64,000 bases of DNA from the NCBI RefSeq assembly GCF_036250675.1, contig NZ_CP109592.1:2914001-2978000 (forward strand). Reading direction: 5' to 3'. Source of the stretch: Streptomyces sp. NBC_01689 (lineage in GTDB: Bacteria; Actinomycetota; Actinomycetes; Streptomycetales; Streptomycetaceae). Positions 1 through 7,265 of the stretch are shown piece after piece. The notes under the pieces are model-generated. The model was not told where the DNA came from. It ran no database searches and was given only the letters and a program-made list of their open reading frames with translations. Position numbers and translations under genes: made by a program. Each line of letters opens with the position of its first letter. Within the stretch, counting starts at the first letter, position 1.

Positions 1-269
1 GGTTCGGTGCCCAGCCGGTTGGAGATCCGGACCCGGACCGCCGTGCCGCCGACGCTCGTGTGCACGACGTTGCGGAACGAGGCGCCGGGCCGGGCGGGGG
101 CGGTGCCGGACGGGGCGGCCTCCCAGGTGCCGGTCCAGTCCAGGCCCCTGGCGGGGGCGCCCGCCGGGGCCGGGCCGATCCCCTCGTCGGCTCTCGCGCA
201 CGGTGTGGCGAGGGACAGGACGGTCGCCAGTGCGGCGACAAGATGCCGGGCCATGATCACGCGGGTCAT
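1..269 (-). CDS. Secreted SGNH/GDSL-family hydrolase, N-terminal part
   Basis: Only the first 89 codons lie in the window; the gene runs off the left edge. The start is the ATG at 269, preceded by a GGGGAAG ribosome site 9 bases upstream. Residues 1-25 form a signal peptide (MTRVIMARHLVAALAT, hydrophobic core, then CARA). The mature part begins with the pattern W-TGTWEAAPSG followed by SFRNVVHTSVGG and VRVRISNRLGTE, which is the usual beta-rich N-terminus of secreted actinobacterial SGNH hydrolases. The catalytic GDS block and the later His are outside the window, so activity cannot be checked. Expected role: extracellular esterase or lipase. Confidence 0.7.
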   Translation of the reverse strand, partial: MTRVIMARHLVAALATVLSLATPCARADEGIGPAPAGAPARGLDWTGTWEAAPSGTAPARPGASFRNVVHTSVGGTAVRVRISNRLGTE

Positions 270-551
270 GCGGCATGGCTTCCCCGGCCACCGGCGCCCC
301 CAACGGTATGTCACACCGTCAGCCGCACCCGGAATCAAGGGCATTGGCCCGCGGCACCCGTCCGCCCGCGTTCCCGGGCCCTGGTCCCTCGGTCGGGGCG
401 TGGCGTGCGCCGACGTGCTCGGTCGCCGCCCCGGCCCGGTGCGGCGGGGCCGGACGCGCGGTGCCGACACCCCCGGTGAGATCGAACTCCCCGCCGTCCC
501 CCACGACTTGACCCCTACGGCCCCTACGACCCCTCGGCCCCCGGCTCCGGC
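270..551. other. Intergenic region upstream of the SGNH hydrolase
   Basis: No convincing gene is seen. On the minus strand a TACCGT box (plus-strand positions 303-308) lies about 34 bases upstream of the SGNH hydrolase start and could be its -10 element. The rest is GC-rich and should contain the 3' end of the ada-alkA transcript, but no perfect terminator hairpin stands out. Confidence 0.4.
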
Positions 552-2027
552 TCAGCGAGGAGCCGATCCGTGTCCACCCGTGGCGGATCCGCGGCCGGGG
601 CCCGGACGGCCGCCGTCCCGGCGCTTCTCTCCCCGTGCCGCCGTCTCCCGCTCCATCGCCCTGAGGTGACGCACCGCGTACGAACGCCACGGGCGCCACG
701 CCTCCGGGACCGTCTCGCCGGGCGGCGCCACGTCGGGGTCGCCGAGGGCTCGTGTCCGGATGACGGCGACGGTGTGCGCGTCCAGACCCGGCAGCGCGCG
801 CAGGGTGGCCTCGGCCGCGTCGCGGTCGGCTCCCGCGTCGAGCCGCAGCGTGCCGTCGGCGAGCGCGGCGGTGAGCGTGCCGAGAGGCCCGTCCGGCTCG
901 GCCTCCGCGAGGACGGCCGGCTCGGGGAACAGATGGGTGAGCGTCCCGTGCGGGGCGTCCAGTGCCTTCCCGTAGCGGCGCACCAGCCGCTCCGCCGCCG
1001 CCCGCCCCACCAGCGCGCGCACGGCCAGTTCGTCGGGGTCCGCCGCGCCGGGCGAGCGCAGGCCGGGGCGGGCGGCGACGGACGGCGCCAGTCGCGGATC
1101 GGCCGCCAGCCGCTCGTCCACCGCGTACGGGTCGGCGTCGAGATCGAACAGCCGCCGCACCCGCTGCACGGCGGTGGTCAGGTCGCGCAGGTCGGTGAGG
1201 TGCAGCCGGGTGTCGAGCCAGCCGCCCGGCCGGGACGCCGGGCTGTCCGGGGACTCGTCCACCGCGACCACCCCGGTGCCGTACGGAAGGCGGAGGGTGC
1301 GCCGGTAGGTCCGGCGGCCGCGGGTGCCGGTCAGATCCTCCACGCCCTCGACCGTCTCGCGGGCGAGGAGGTCGAAGACGGCCGTCGACCGGTACGGCCC
1401 CCGGTGGGCGAGGCGCAGCGGGACCCCGGCGGCCGGGACGTCCTCGCGCGGCGTGCGGGACCCCGCGCGCGAGGCCGTGGCGCGCAGGGCGCTGGGGGTG
1501 GAGGCGTACACCGCGCGGACGGTGTCGTTGAACTGCCGGACGCTGGCGAACCCGGCCGCGAACGCGATCTCCGTGACCGGCAGTCCGGTGGTCTGCAGCA
1601 GGACCCGGGCGGTGTGGGCCCGCTGGGCGCGGGCCAGCGCGACGGGGCCCGCGCCGACCTCGGCGGTGAGCTGCCGCTGTACCTGCCGGGTGCTGTACCC
1701 CAGCCGTGCGGCGAGGCCGCCGACACCCTCGCGGTCCACCACCCCGTCACCGATCAGCCGCATGGCGCGCGCCACGACGTCGGCGCGCACGTTCCACTCC
1801 GCGGAGCCCGGCACCGCGTCCGGGCGGCATCGGCGGCAGGCCCGGAACCCTGAGCGCTGGGCGGCCGCGGCGGTCGTGTAGTACCGCACGTTCCGCCGCT
1901 TCGGTGTCACCGCCGGACAGCTCGGCCGGCAGTAGATCCCGGTCGTCTCCACGGCGAAGAAGAACTCCCCGTCGAACCGGGCGTCCCTGCTCCGCACGGC
2001 CTCGTACCTGGTCTCTTCGTCGATCAC
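552..2027 (-). CDS. Ada-AlkA type DNA alkylation repair regulator, degenerate glycosylase domain
   Basis: The protein has 491 residues and a GTG start. It has the Ada layout. Residues 1-75 carry the four-cysteine zinc site (C33, C37, C64, C67; C33 corresponds to the methyl-accepting Cys38 of E. coli Ada). About residues 80-180 are two AraC-type helix-turn-helix units. Residues 185-460 resemble the AlkA N-terminal and HhH-GPD domains. The known role of the family is to sense methylphosphotriesters in DNA, activate repair genes and excise alkylated bases. Odd: the hairpin motif that normally reads LPGIGxWT is LPGLDAHTV here. The following stretch, where AlkA proteins have the catalytic Asp (FLPxD), is shortened to APPGETVPEAW. 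Excision may therefore be lost while sensing is kept. A CACACT box lies 7 bases before the GTG, so a leaderless transcript is possible. Confidence 0.85.
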   Translation of the reverse strand: MIDEETRYEAVRSRDARFDGEFFFAVETTGIYCRPSCPAVTPKRRNVRYYTTAAAAQRSGFRACRRCRPDAVPGSAEWNVRADVVARAMRLIGDGVVDREGVGGLAARLGYSTRQVQRQLTAEVGAGPVALARAQRAHTARVLLQTTGLPVTEIAFAAGFASVRQFNDTVRAVYASTPSALRATASRAGSRTPREDVPAAGVPLRLAHRGPYRSTAVFDLLARETVEGVEDLTGTRGRRTYRRTLRLPYGTGVVAVDESPDSPASRPGGWLDTRLHLTDLRDLTTAVQRVRRLFDLDADPYAVDERLAADPRLAPSVAARPGLRSPGAADPDELAVRALVGRAAAERLVRRYGKALDAPHGTLTHLFPEPAVLAEAEPDGPLGTLTAALADGTLRLDAGADRDAAEATLRALPGLDAHTVAVIRTRALGDPDVAPPGETVPEAWRPWRSYAVRHLRAMERETAARGEKRRDGGRPGPGRGSATGGHGSAPR

Positions 2028-2140
2028 GCGTTCCAGTGTGCGGGGTGGCTGCCGCCCGGGCCGGCGGAAATCGGACGTGACGTCCGTCGCCGCACCGGAG
2101 GCCGCCGCCCCCGGACCCCGGCGTCGGCCTGAACGGCTTC

Positions 2141-2372
2141 GTCCTCAAACGCCGGACGGGCTGAAACACCCGACCGGGCCGTCCCCCTCTGAGTGCGGGC
2201 CCGCACACCACCACCCGTCCGGCCCGTGAGTCCGAGCACGGGCGCACACCACCAGCCCGTGGGGCGCGTGAGGACGAGCACGCACGCACACCACCAGCCC
2301 GTCCGGCCGGTGGGTCTGAGCACCGGCGCGCACCATCAGCCCGTCCGGCGTTTGAGGACGAGCCCTTCGGGC
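2141..2372. repeat. Four 42-bp tandem repeats flanked by a perfect 23-bp inverted repeat
   Basis: Positions 2141-2163 are the exact reverse complement of 2337-2359; the core reads CCGTCCGGCGTTTGAGGAC. Between them, units beginning at 2206, 2247, 2289 and 2331 repeat about every 42 bases with the core CACCACCAGCCCGTCCGG followed by TGAG and a GAGCAC block. The CCGTCCGGCGTTTGAGGAC string is familiar from gene ends in many Streptomyces genomes. The block lies between the stop of rsgA and the start of ada-alkA. No coding function is proposed; 42 is a multiple of three, so spurious repetitive ORFs arise here. Confidence 0.85.
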
Positions 2373-2384
2373 GAAGGCGGGGGT

Positions 2385-2432
2385 CCAGGGGGCGCAGCGC
2401 CCCTGGCGGGGGGTCCGGGGGGCGGAGCCCCC
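2385..2432 (-). terminator. Double GC-rich hairpin downstream of rsgA
   Basis: The first stem is CCAGGGG (2385-2391) with CCCCTGG (2400-2406), loop 8 nt. The second is GGGGGC (2418-2423) with GCCCCC (2427-2432), loop GGA. They lie 46 bases past the rsgA stop and have no T-run, as is usual for Streptomyces terminators. Confidence 0.6.
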
Positions 2433-2477
2433 AGGGGAGGCGGGACACAACCCACCTCCCCCTGGTCAGACCCAGTG

Positions 2478-3569
2478 TCAACGACCCCGTTTGGCCTCCA
2501 TCGCCGCCTTCCCCTCCGCCCCCCGCCGCTTCCAGTCCCGGCGGATCTCCGCCCGCAGCCGGGCGTCGGTCTTCGCGACGATGCGCTGGTTCTCGCGGAG
2601 GAGCTTGCGGTAGCTGTCGAGGCGTCGTTCGGGCAGGGCGCCGGAGTCGAGGGCGTCGAGGACGGCGCAGCCGGGCTCCGCGACATGCGCGCAGTCGTGG
2701 AAGCGGCAGTCCGCGGCGAGTTCCTCGATCTCCGCGAAGACCTGTCCGACGCCGGACTCGGCGTCCCACAGGCCGACGCCGCGCAGGCCGGGTGTGTCGA
2801 TGAGGACTCCGCCGCCGGGGAGGGCGAGAAGGTTGCGGGTCGTCGTGGTGTGGCGGCCCTTGCCGTCGACATCGCGTGCGGCCTGCACATCCATCACGTC
2901 CTCGCCGATCAGGGCGTTGGCGAGGGTCGACTTGCCCGCGCCGGACTGTCCGAGGAGCACGGTGGTGCCGCCGGACAGGACGGCCGCCAGCACGTCGAGC
3001 CCGTCCCCGGTGGTGGCGCTCACCGGGATCACGGCGACCCCCGGCGCGGTGGTCTCCACGTCCTGGACGAGGTGACCGAGGGTCACGGGGTCGGGCACGA
3101 GGTCGGCCTTGGTGAGGACGACGACCGGTTGCGCGCCGGACTCCCAGGCGAGCGCGAGGAAGCGTTCGATGCGGCCGAGTTCGAGTTCCAGGGCGAGCGA
3201 CACGGCGACGACGGCGTGGTCGACGTTGGCCGCGAGGATCTGTCCCTCGGAGCGCTTGGAGGAGGTGGAGCGCACGAAGGCGGTACGACGGGGCAGATAT
3301 GTGCGTACGTAGCGCGGGTTGCCGCCGGGTTCGACGGCGACCCAGTCACCGGTGCACACGACCCGCATCGGATCGTGCGGGGTCACGAACGCGGTGTCCG
3401 CGCGCAGCACACCGTCGGCGGTGACCACGTCGCACTGCCCGCGGTCGACACGGACGACACGTCCGGCCAGCAGCCCTTCGGCCGCGTACGGGGCGAACTC
3501 GCCGGCCCAGGCGTCGTCCCAGCCATAGGGCTGGAGGGGGTGTACGGGGGGAAAAGCGGAGGAAGTCAA
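2478..3569 (-). CDS. rsgA: Ribosome small-subunit-dependent GTPase RsgA
   Basis: The protein has 363 residues and is a circularly permuted GTPase that assists late maturation of the 30S subunit. The motif order G4-G1-G3 is visible: TKAD at 153-156, P-loop GQSGAGKS at 207-214, DTPG at 258-261. An OB-like N-terminal region precedes them. The C-terminal zinc site is C288, C293, H295 and C301 (CRFHDCAH..C). The start is taken as TTG at 3569, because an AAGGG ribosome site lies 6 bases upstream and no ATG is near. The ribosome site sits inside alternative small hairpins, and a 23-codon ORF ends 60 bases upstream. Streptomycetes often carry more than one RsgA-like protein, so this may be the accessory copy. 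Confidence 0.92.
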   Translation of the reverse strand: MTSSAFPPVHPLQPYGWDDAWAGEFAPYAAEGLLAGRVVRVDRGQCDVVTADGVLRADTAFVTPHDPMRVVCTGDWVAVEPGGNPRYVRTYLPRRTAFVRSTSSKRSEGQILAANVDHAVVAVSLALELELGRIERFLALAWESGAQPVVVLTKADLVPDPVTLGHLVQDVETTAPGVAVIPVSATTGDGLDVLAAVLSGGTTVLLGQSGAGKSTLANALIGEDVMDVQAARDVDGKGRHTTTTRNLLALPGGGVLIDTPGLRGVGLWDAESGVGQVFAEIEELAADCRFHDCAHVAEPGCAVLDALDSGALPERRLDSYRKLLRENQRIVAKTDARLRAEIRRDWKRRGAEGKAAMEAKRGR

Positions 3570-3588
3570 GGGAGACCCTTCACAAGGG
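3567..3588 (-). promoter_or_regulatory. Mutually exclusive hairpins over the rsgA ribosome binding site
   Basis: Read on the minus strand the sequence is CCCTT-GTG-AAGGG-TCT-CCCTT. The central AAGGG is the ribosome site of rsgA. It can pair with the CCCTT before it or with the CCCTT after it; the latter overlaps the first two bases of the TTG start codon. This looks able to control rsgA translation, possibly through ribosomes on the upstream small ORF. The stems are only 5 bp, so chance is possible. Confidence 0.4.
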
Positions 3589-3629
3589 CGGCCCCGGCGC
3601 GCGCACTCGGGCGCGAAGAAAGCGGAAGG

Positions 3630-3701
3630 TCAGCCGGCGGCCACGGAGGTGGACTTGATGAACTTCTGGATGCGGGCAGCGCCCATCTCAGTGACAGCCA
3701 T
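3630..3701 (-). CDS. 23-codon small ORF upstream of rsgA
   Basis: The ORF begins MAVTEMGAARIQKF and ends with TGA at 3630. It has a near-perfect ribosome site (GAAGGAGGTGTG, 8 bases before the ATG). Every codon from the fourth on ends in G or C except three, which fits real coding. The peptide is basic in its middle (R, K, K) and has no signal peptide or membrane segment. It sits 60 bases upstream of the TTG start of rsgA on the same strand. It could be a regulatory leader for rsgA or a small ribosome-associated protein; I do not recognise a family. The strong ribosome site is the main argument that it is translated. Confidence 0.6.
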   Translation of the reverse strand: MAVTEMGAARIQKFIKSTSVAAG

Positions 3702-4010
3702 CGGTCACACCTCCTTCATCGCTCAGGCCTGGGACGGCGGCCGACGGCCACCGCGTGAAGCGATCTTCACCTTACGAGAGAGCCGGTTCCCGGCGCCACC
3801 GGTTTTCCGCGCCCCCGCGCGGCACCGGTTCTCCCCTCCCCCGCGCGGCACCGGGCCGGCCCACGCGGCCACGGGCCGGACAGCCGGGAACGTGCCGCAC
3901 CGGCGGCCTCTCGACGGACGCCCCCTCGCCGGGCCCCCGTCAGCCGACCGCTTGCATCCCCCGACGGCCCGCAGCCCGACCGTCCTCGCCCCGACCGCCC
4001 GCGCCCCCAC

Positions 4011-4065
4011 CACCCGCGTCTCGGTCACCCGCGTCTCGGTCACCCGCGCCTCGGTCACCCGCGCT
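4011..4065. repeat. 15-bp tandem repeat next to the CBM2-protein stop codon
   Basis: The unit CACCCGCGTCTCGGT occurs at 4011-4025, 4026-4040 and 4041-4055 (one change), with a partial fourth copy to 4065, where the stop codon of the minus-strand gene begins. The surrounding gap 3702-4064 holds no gene I can support. It also has two copies of CCCCGCGCGGCACCGG near 3814 and 3840. Confidence 0.75.
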
Positions 4066-5549
4066 CAATTCCCGTCCGCGCACCTGCCGTTGTTCAGGGT
4101 GAAGTCGTGCGGCGCGGAGTTCTTGCCGGTCCAGGAGCCGAGGAAGCCGAAGGCGAAGGTGCCGTTCGCCGCGACGGACCTGTCGTAGTCGGCCGCGGTG
4201 GCGGTGACCCTGGCGCCGTCCTGGGCGGCGGTGGCGTCCCACATCTGGCCGACGCGCTGTCCGTCGTCGAAGCTCCAGCCGAGCCGCCAGCCGTCGAGGG
4301 CCTCGGCCGAGGTCACGGTGACGGTGGCCTGGAACCCGTCCGGCCACTCGTTGACGATCTCGTACTTCACCGCGCAGTCCGCCGACGCGCTCTTGGTGGC
4401 GTGCGCCGGGCGGTCCGACGTGTCCGCGGGCTCGGAGGACTCCCCCTGGGCCTCCGGGTCGGAGCCGGCCTCCGGCCGTGCCGTCGAGGCCGCGGTGGCC
4501 GTGGCGGTGGCGGGCGTGTCCGAGGTGGTCACCGGCGGGGAGGGCACCGGCTCCGCCACCGGCTGCCGTTCGCCCGGCACGCCGTTCGTCGGCGTGTCAC
4601 CGTCGGGCGAACCGCCGAAGGGCATCAGGGAGACCGCCAGCGCCAGCGCCGACACGACGACGGCCGCCACCAGGATCCCGGTCCGGCCGATCCGGGGCCG
4701 GTCCGCCCCGCCCTCGGCCAGACCCGTGTCCACAGCCGCGTCGGTACGGCCGCCGGTCAGGCCCGCCTCCGCGGCCCGGCGCCGCCGTTCGAGGTAGGCG
4801 AGGCCGCCCCAGCCGATCACCCCGCCCGAGATCGCCGCGGGCAGCCCGCCGCCGTGCGGCCGCAGGCAGGCCGCGGCCTCCGCGCACCCCACGCAGCGCG
4901 CGAGGTGCCGCGAGAGGTCCTCGGGCGTCTCGGCGCCGGGCGAGCGGGTCACGGCGTCCAGGAGCCGCGCGTAGCTGCGGCAGTCGGCGTCCATCGGGGT
5001 GTCGAGGTGGTTGCGATGGCAACGGTCCCGGAACAGCGCCCGCACCTGGGCGAGTTCGGTGGTCACGGTCCCGGGGTCCAGGCCGAGCCGCCGGGCCACG
5101 GCGGGCAGCGGCAGCGACTCGACCTCGGCCAGCCACAGCAGGGCGGCGTCCGGCTCCTGCATGTCCTGCAGGCCCCGCAGCGCGACGGGGCGGTGCAGCG
5201 GCGGCCCGGTGTAGCGCGCCGCCTTCTCGGAGTTGAGCCACAGCCGCAGGTCGGGGTCGAGCCGGTGGCCCAGTCCGCCCGCCTCCCAGGCGGCGGCAGC
5301 GGCGCGGACCGAGGTGAGCAGCAGCGGGATGCGGGGCAGCCTGAGCGCTCTGCGCCCGGTGCCGGTGCTCTTCGACGCCGCGGTGGCGGCGCGCAGTTCG
5401 GTGATGCCGTGGGTGAAGGCCTCGGTCGCCAGTTGCGTGGCCGAGGCCGAGCCGGACGTGCACAGATCGGCGTACGACAGGACCGCGTCCCAGCACTCCG
5501 AGAGCAGCGCGGCCTCGGCGGCGTCCTGGGGGGTCGGCAGGTCAGGCAT
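4065..5549 (-). CDS. Membrane protein: sigma-like HTH, zinc finger, TM helix and outside cellulose-binding module
   Basis: The protein has 494 residues. The ATG at 5549 has GGAG 6 bases upstream. Residues 1-130 resemble the helical front of an ECF sigma factor. Residues 137-178 look like a sigma region-4 helix-turn-helix (LPAVARRLGLDPGTVTTELAQVR). Residues 190-222 form a zf-HC2-like anti-sigma zinc site (C190, H215-x3-C219-x2-C222). One transmembrane helix spans 290-309, followed by a Pro/Thr/Ala-rich linker to about 390. Residues 391-494 are a family-2 carbohydrate-binding module with terminal cysteines C392 and C490 and tryptophans W402, W421 and W425. The layout predicts a cytoplasmic DNA/sigma part and a cellulose-binding part outside. 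Sensing of cellulose is inferred. No regulated gene is identified. Confidence 0.75.
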   Translation of the reverse strand: MPDLPTPQDAAEAALLSECWDAVLSYADLCTSGSASATQLATEAFTHGITELRAATAASKSTGTGRRALRLPRIPLLLTSVRAAAAAWEAGGLGHRLDPDLRLWLNSEKAARYTGPPLHRPVALRGLQDMQEPDAALLWLAEVESLPLPAVARRLGLDPGTVTTELAQVRALFRDRCHRNHLDTPMDADCRSYARLLDAVTRSPGAETPEDLSRHLARCVGCAEAAACLRPHGGGLPAAISGGVIGWGGLAYLERRRRAAEAGLTGGRTDAAVDTGLAEGGADRPRIGRTGILVAAVVVSALALAVSLMPFGGSPDGDTPTNGVPGERQPVAEPVPSPPVTTSDTPATATATAASTARPEAGSDPEAQGESSEPADTSDRPAHATKSASADCAVKYEIVNEWPDGFQATVTVTSAEALDGWRLGWSFDDGQRVGQMWDATAAQDGARVTATAADYDRSVAANGTFAFGFLGSWTGKNSAPHDFTLNNGRCADGN

Positions 5550-5598
5550 GGGGGGCTCCTGCATCAACTGCTTCCATGTGCTACGTCAAAGAACGCGA

Positions 5599-5633
5599 AC
5601 GCCAACTCATCTTCACTGCGCGAGAGTTGGCGT
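5599..5633. promoter_or_regulatory. 10-bp inverted repeat upstream of the CBM2 sensor-like gene
   Basis: The arms ACGCCAACTC (5599-5608) and GAGTTGGCGT (5624-5633) are perfect and separated by 15 bases. They lie 50-84 bases upstream of the start codon at 5549. This stretch is also unusually AT-rich for the window. A repressor or activator site is likely; the flank toward the gene has a TTGACG element. Confidence 0.55.
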
Positions 5634-5777
5634 CCATCTCAACGACGGAGGCCCGAGCCTTTCACGGGTTCCACACAACTGACAAGCGAGGCATTCGATT
5701 CGCGCGGCAAGCGGTTGCGGCGCCGTCGGTGACAGCCCTCGGGCCGTGTGCGGTGGCACCCTCCGGGTACGCCGGAA

Positions 5778-5809
5778 GGCCTCCCTCCCGTAGAAACGGG
5801 AGGGAGGCC
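5778..5809. terminator. Strong hairpin downstream of the radical SAM gene
   Basis: The arms GGCCTCCCTCCCG (5778-5790) and CGGGAGGGAGGCC (5797-5809) are perfect over 13 bp with a 6-nt loop TAGAAA. The hairpin lies 25 bases after the stop of the minus-strand gene at 5835. It isolates that gene from the CBM2 gene. Confidence 0.85.
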
Positions 5810-5834
5810 CGGACGTCTCGGCGCCGGCCGGTCC

Positions 5835-7193
5835 TCAGGAAGCCGCGGGGCCGCTCGCGTCCGTCGCGGCGGGTTCCGGCGCGGGTTCCACCGCGGGAAG
5901 GCTGTCCATGAAGGAGCTGACCGAGAAGACCGCGTTGCCGGGGCCGGGCGGGCCGTATCCGGGCGGGGAGGCCAGTCCGAAGTCGTCCATCGTGGCGCGG
6001 TAGGCCTCCAGCAGCCGGATGTGGTACTCCAGCGGCGCGCCCTGCGGGTTGGCCTTGCCGAGCGGGGTCGTGGGCTCCGGGCACCAGGTGGTGAACCGCG
6101 GGGTGATCCCCTGCGACATGAAGAAGCGCAGCCCCTCGGTGGTGGACGCGATCGCCTCGTCGACGGTCTTGAAGCCGAACGGCTCCGCCATCTCCACGCC
6201 CGCGACGAAGTTGGGGATCACGTTGCGCGCGCCGAAGATCTCGGCCGAGTCCAGGATCCGCCTGTGCCACTCGTCACGGCCGACGTAGCGCTCCTTGCCG
6301 GGGCAGTGCAGCTTGAACAGGTACTCGTCCCACACCTCGTAGTTGGGGTGGTAGATCTGCACGCCGTAGTCCTTGAAGCGCTGCACGTCGCCCTTCGGCA
6401 GCGCCTGGGCCACGACCTTGCCGATCCAGCGGCCCGGGAAGCGCTCCTCGATGGCCTTGGCGTAGTGGCCGTAGAAGTCGGCCTCGTCCCGGCCGGCGAC
6501 GGTCTTGGTGATCGCGCCGCCGGTGAGGGTGTAGGCGGTGGAGGTCTTCGCGGTGTCGTACCGGTCGATGATCTCCAGCGCCTCCAGGACCTCCTCCACG
6601 TCCTTGACGCCGGTGTAGGGCCGGCCGGCGGCCTTGTGCTGGCGCCAGTTGTGGTTGATGTCGCAGTACTGGCACTCCTCCTTGGCGCCGAAGTACTGGC
6701 AGACACGGAAGACGGTGAGGTAGATCAGGTAGCCCCACTGGATGGTGGGGGCCACCTCCATCACGGACTTCCCGTTGGAGAGGGTGTGCCGGTAGTACTC
6801 GGGCATCGGCGGCACCCCGACGTCGGCGATCCGGCCGCCGTCCAGATAGAGCCCGAGCAGTCCCGCCTCGTCGGCGGCCACCCGGTAGGGCGAGGCAGGG
6901 TTCACGCGGACGGAGACGACGGTCCTGCGCAGGTCGTACGGGCCGCCCGTGAGGATGATCTCCTCGGGCGGCCGGCGCAGCGCGGCCTCGCCCAGCTCGG
7001 GCAGGGTGCCGTGGTCGAAGGAGAAGATGAAGTACGACTTCGGCTTGACGTCACCGCTCTCGTTGTCGCTCAGCGCGGAGGGATCGAAGGCGACTCCGCC
7101 CCGGAGCAGGTCCTCCTTGAAGACGGCTTCCCTCGGTACGTGCGGGAACCGCTCCATCAGATCCTCGACCAGCGCGGTGCGGCTGCCGCCCAT
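5835..7193 (-). CDS. Radical SAM protein with unusual cysteine spacing
   Basis: The protein has 452 residues, with a GAGGAGAACGGG ribosome site before the ATG. The likely cluster-binding cysteines are C165, C174 and C177 (CQYFGAKEECQYCDIN), a C-x8-C-x2-C pattern rather than the classical C-x3-C-x2-C. Around them VAPTIQWGYLIYLTVFRV and, later, LTGGAITKTV (the GGE-like strand) fit a radical SAM barrel. The substrate is unknown. The 5' untranslated region holds a GGCTCG-x3-CGAGCC dyad at 7212-7226 and a TACCGT box about 50 bases upstream. It is a single-gene unit closed by a strong terminator. The C-terminal 30 residues are Pro/Ala-rich. Confidence 0.75.
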   Translation of the reverse strand: MGGSRTALVEDLMERFPHVPREAVFKEDLLRGGVAFDPSALSDNESGDVKPKSYFIFSFDHGTLPELGEAALRRPPEEIILTGGPYDLRRTVVSVRVNPASPYRVAADEAGLLGLYLDGGRIADVGVPPMPEYYRHTLSNGKSVMEVAPTIQWGYLIYLTVFRVCQYFGAKEECQYCDINHNWRQHKAAGRPYTGVKDVEEVLEALEIIDRYDTAKTSTAYTLTGGAITKTVAGRDEADFYGHYAKAIEERFPGRWIGKVVAQALPKGDVQRFKDYGVQIYHPNYEVWDEYLFKLHCPGKERYVGRDEWHRRILDSAEIFGARNVIPNFVAGVEMAEPFGFKTVDEAIASTTEGLRFFMSQGITPRFTTWCPEPTTPLGKANPQGAPLEYHIRLLEAYRATMDDFGLASPPGYGPPGPGNAVFSVSSFMDSLPAVEPAPEPAATDASGPAAS

Positions 7194-7265
7194 CCCGTTC
7201 TCCTCGCTCCCGGCTCGCTCCGAGCCCCGTGGCTCGACTCCTCACGGTATGCCCCCGCTCGTGCG

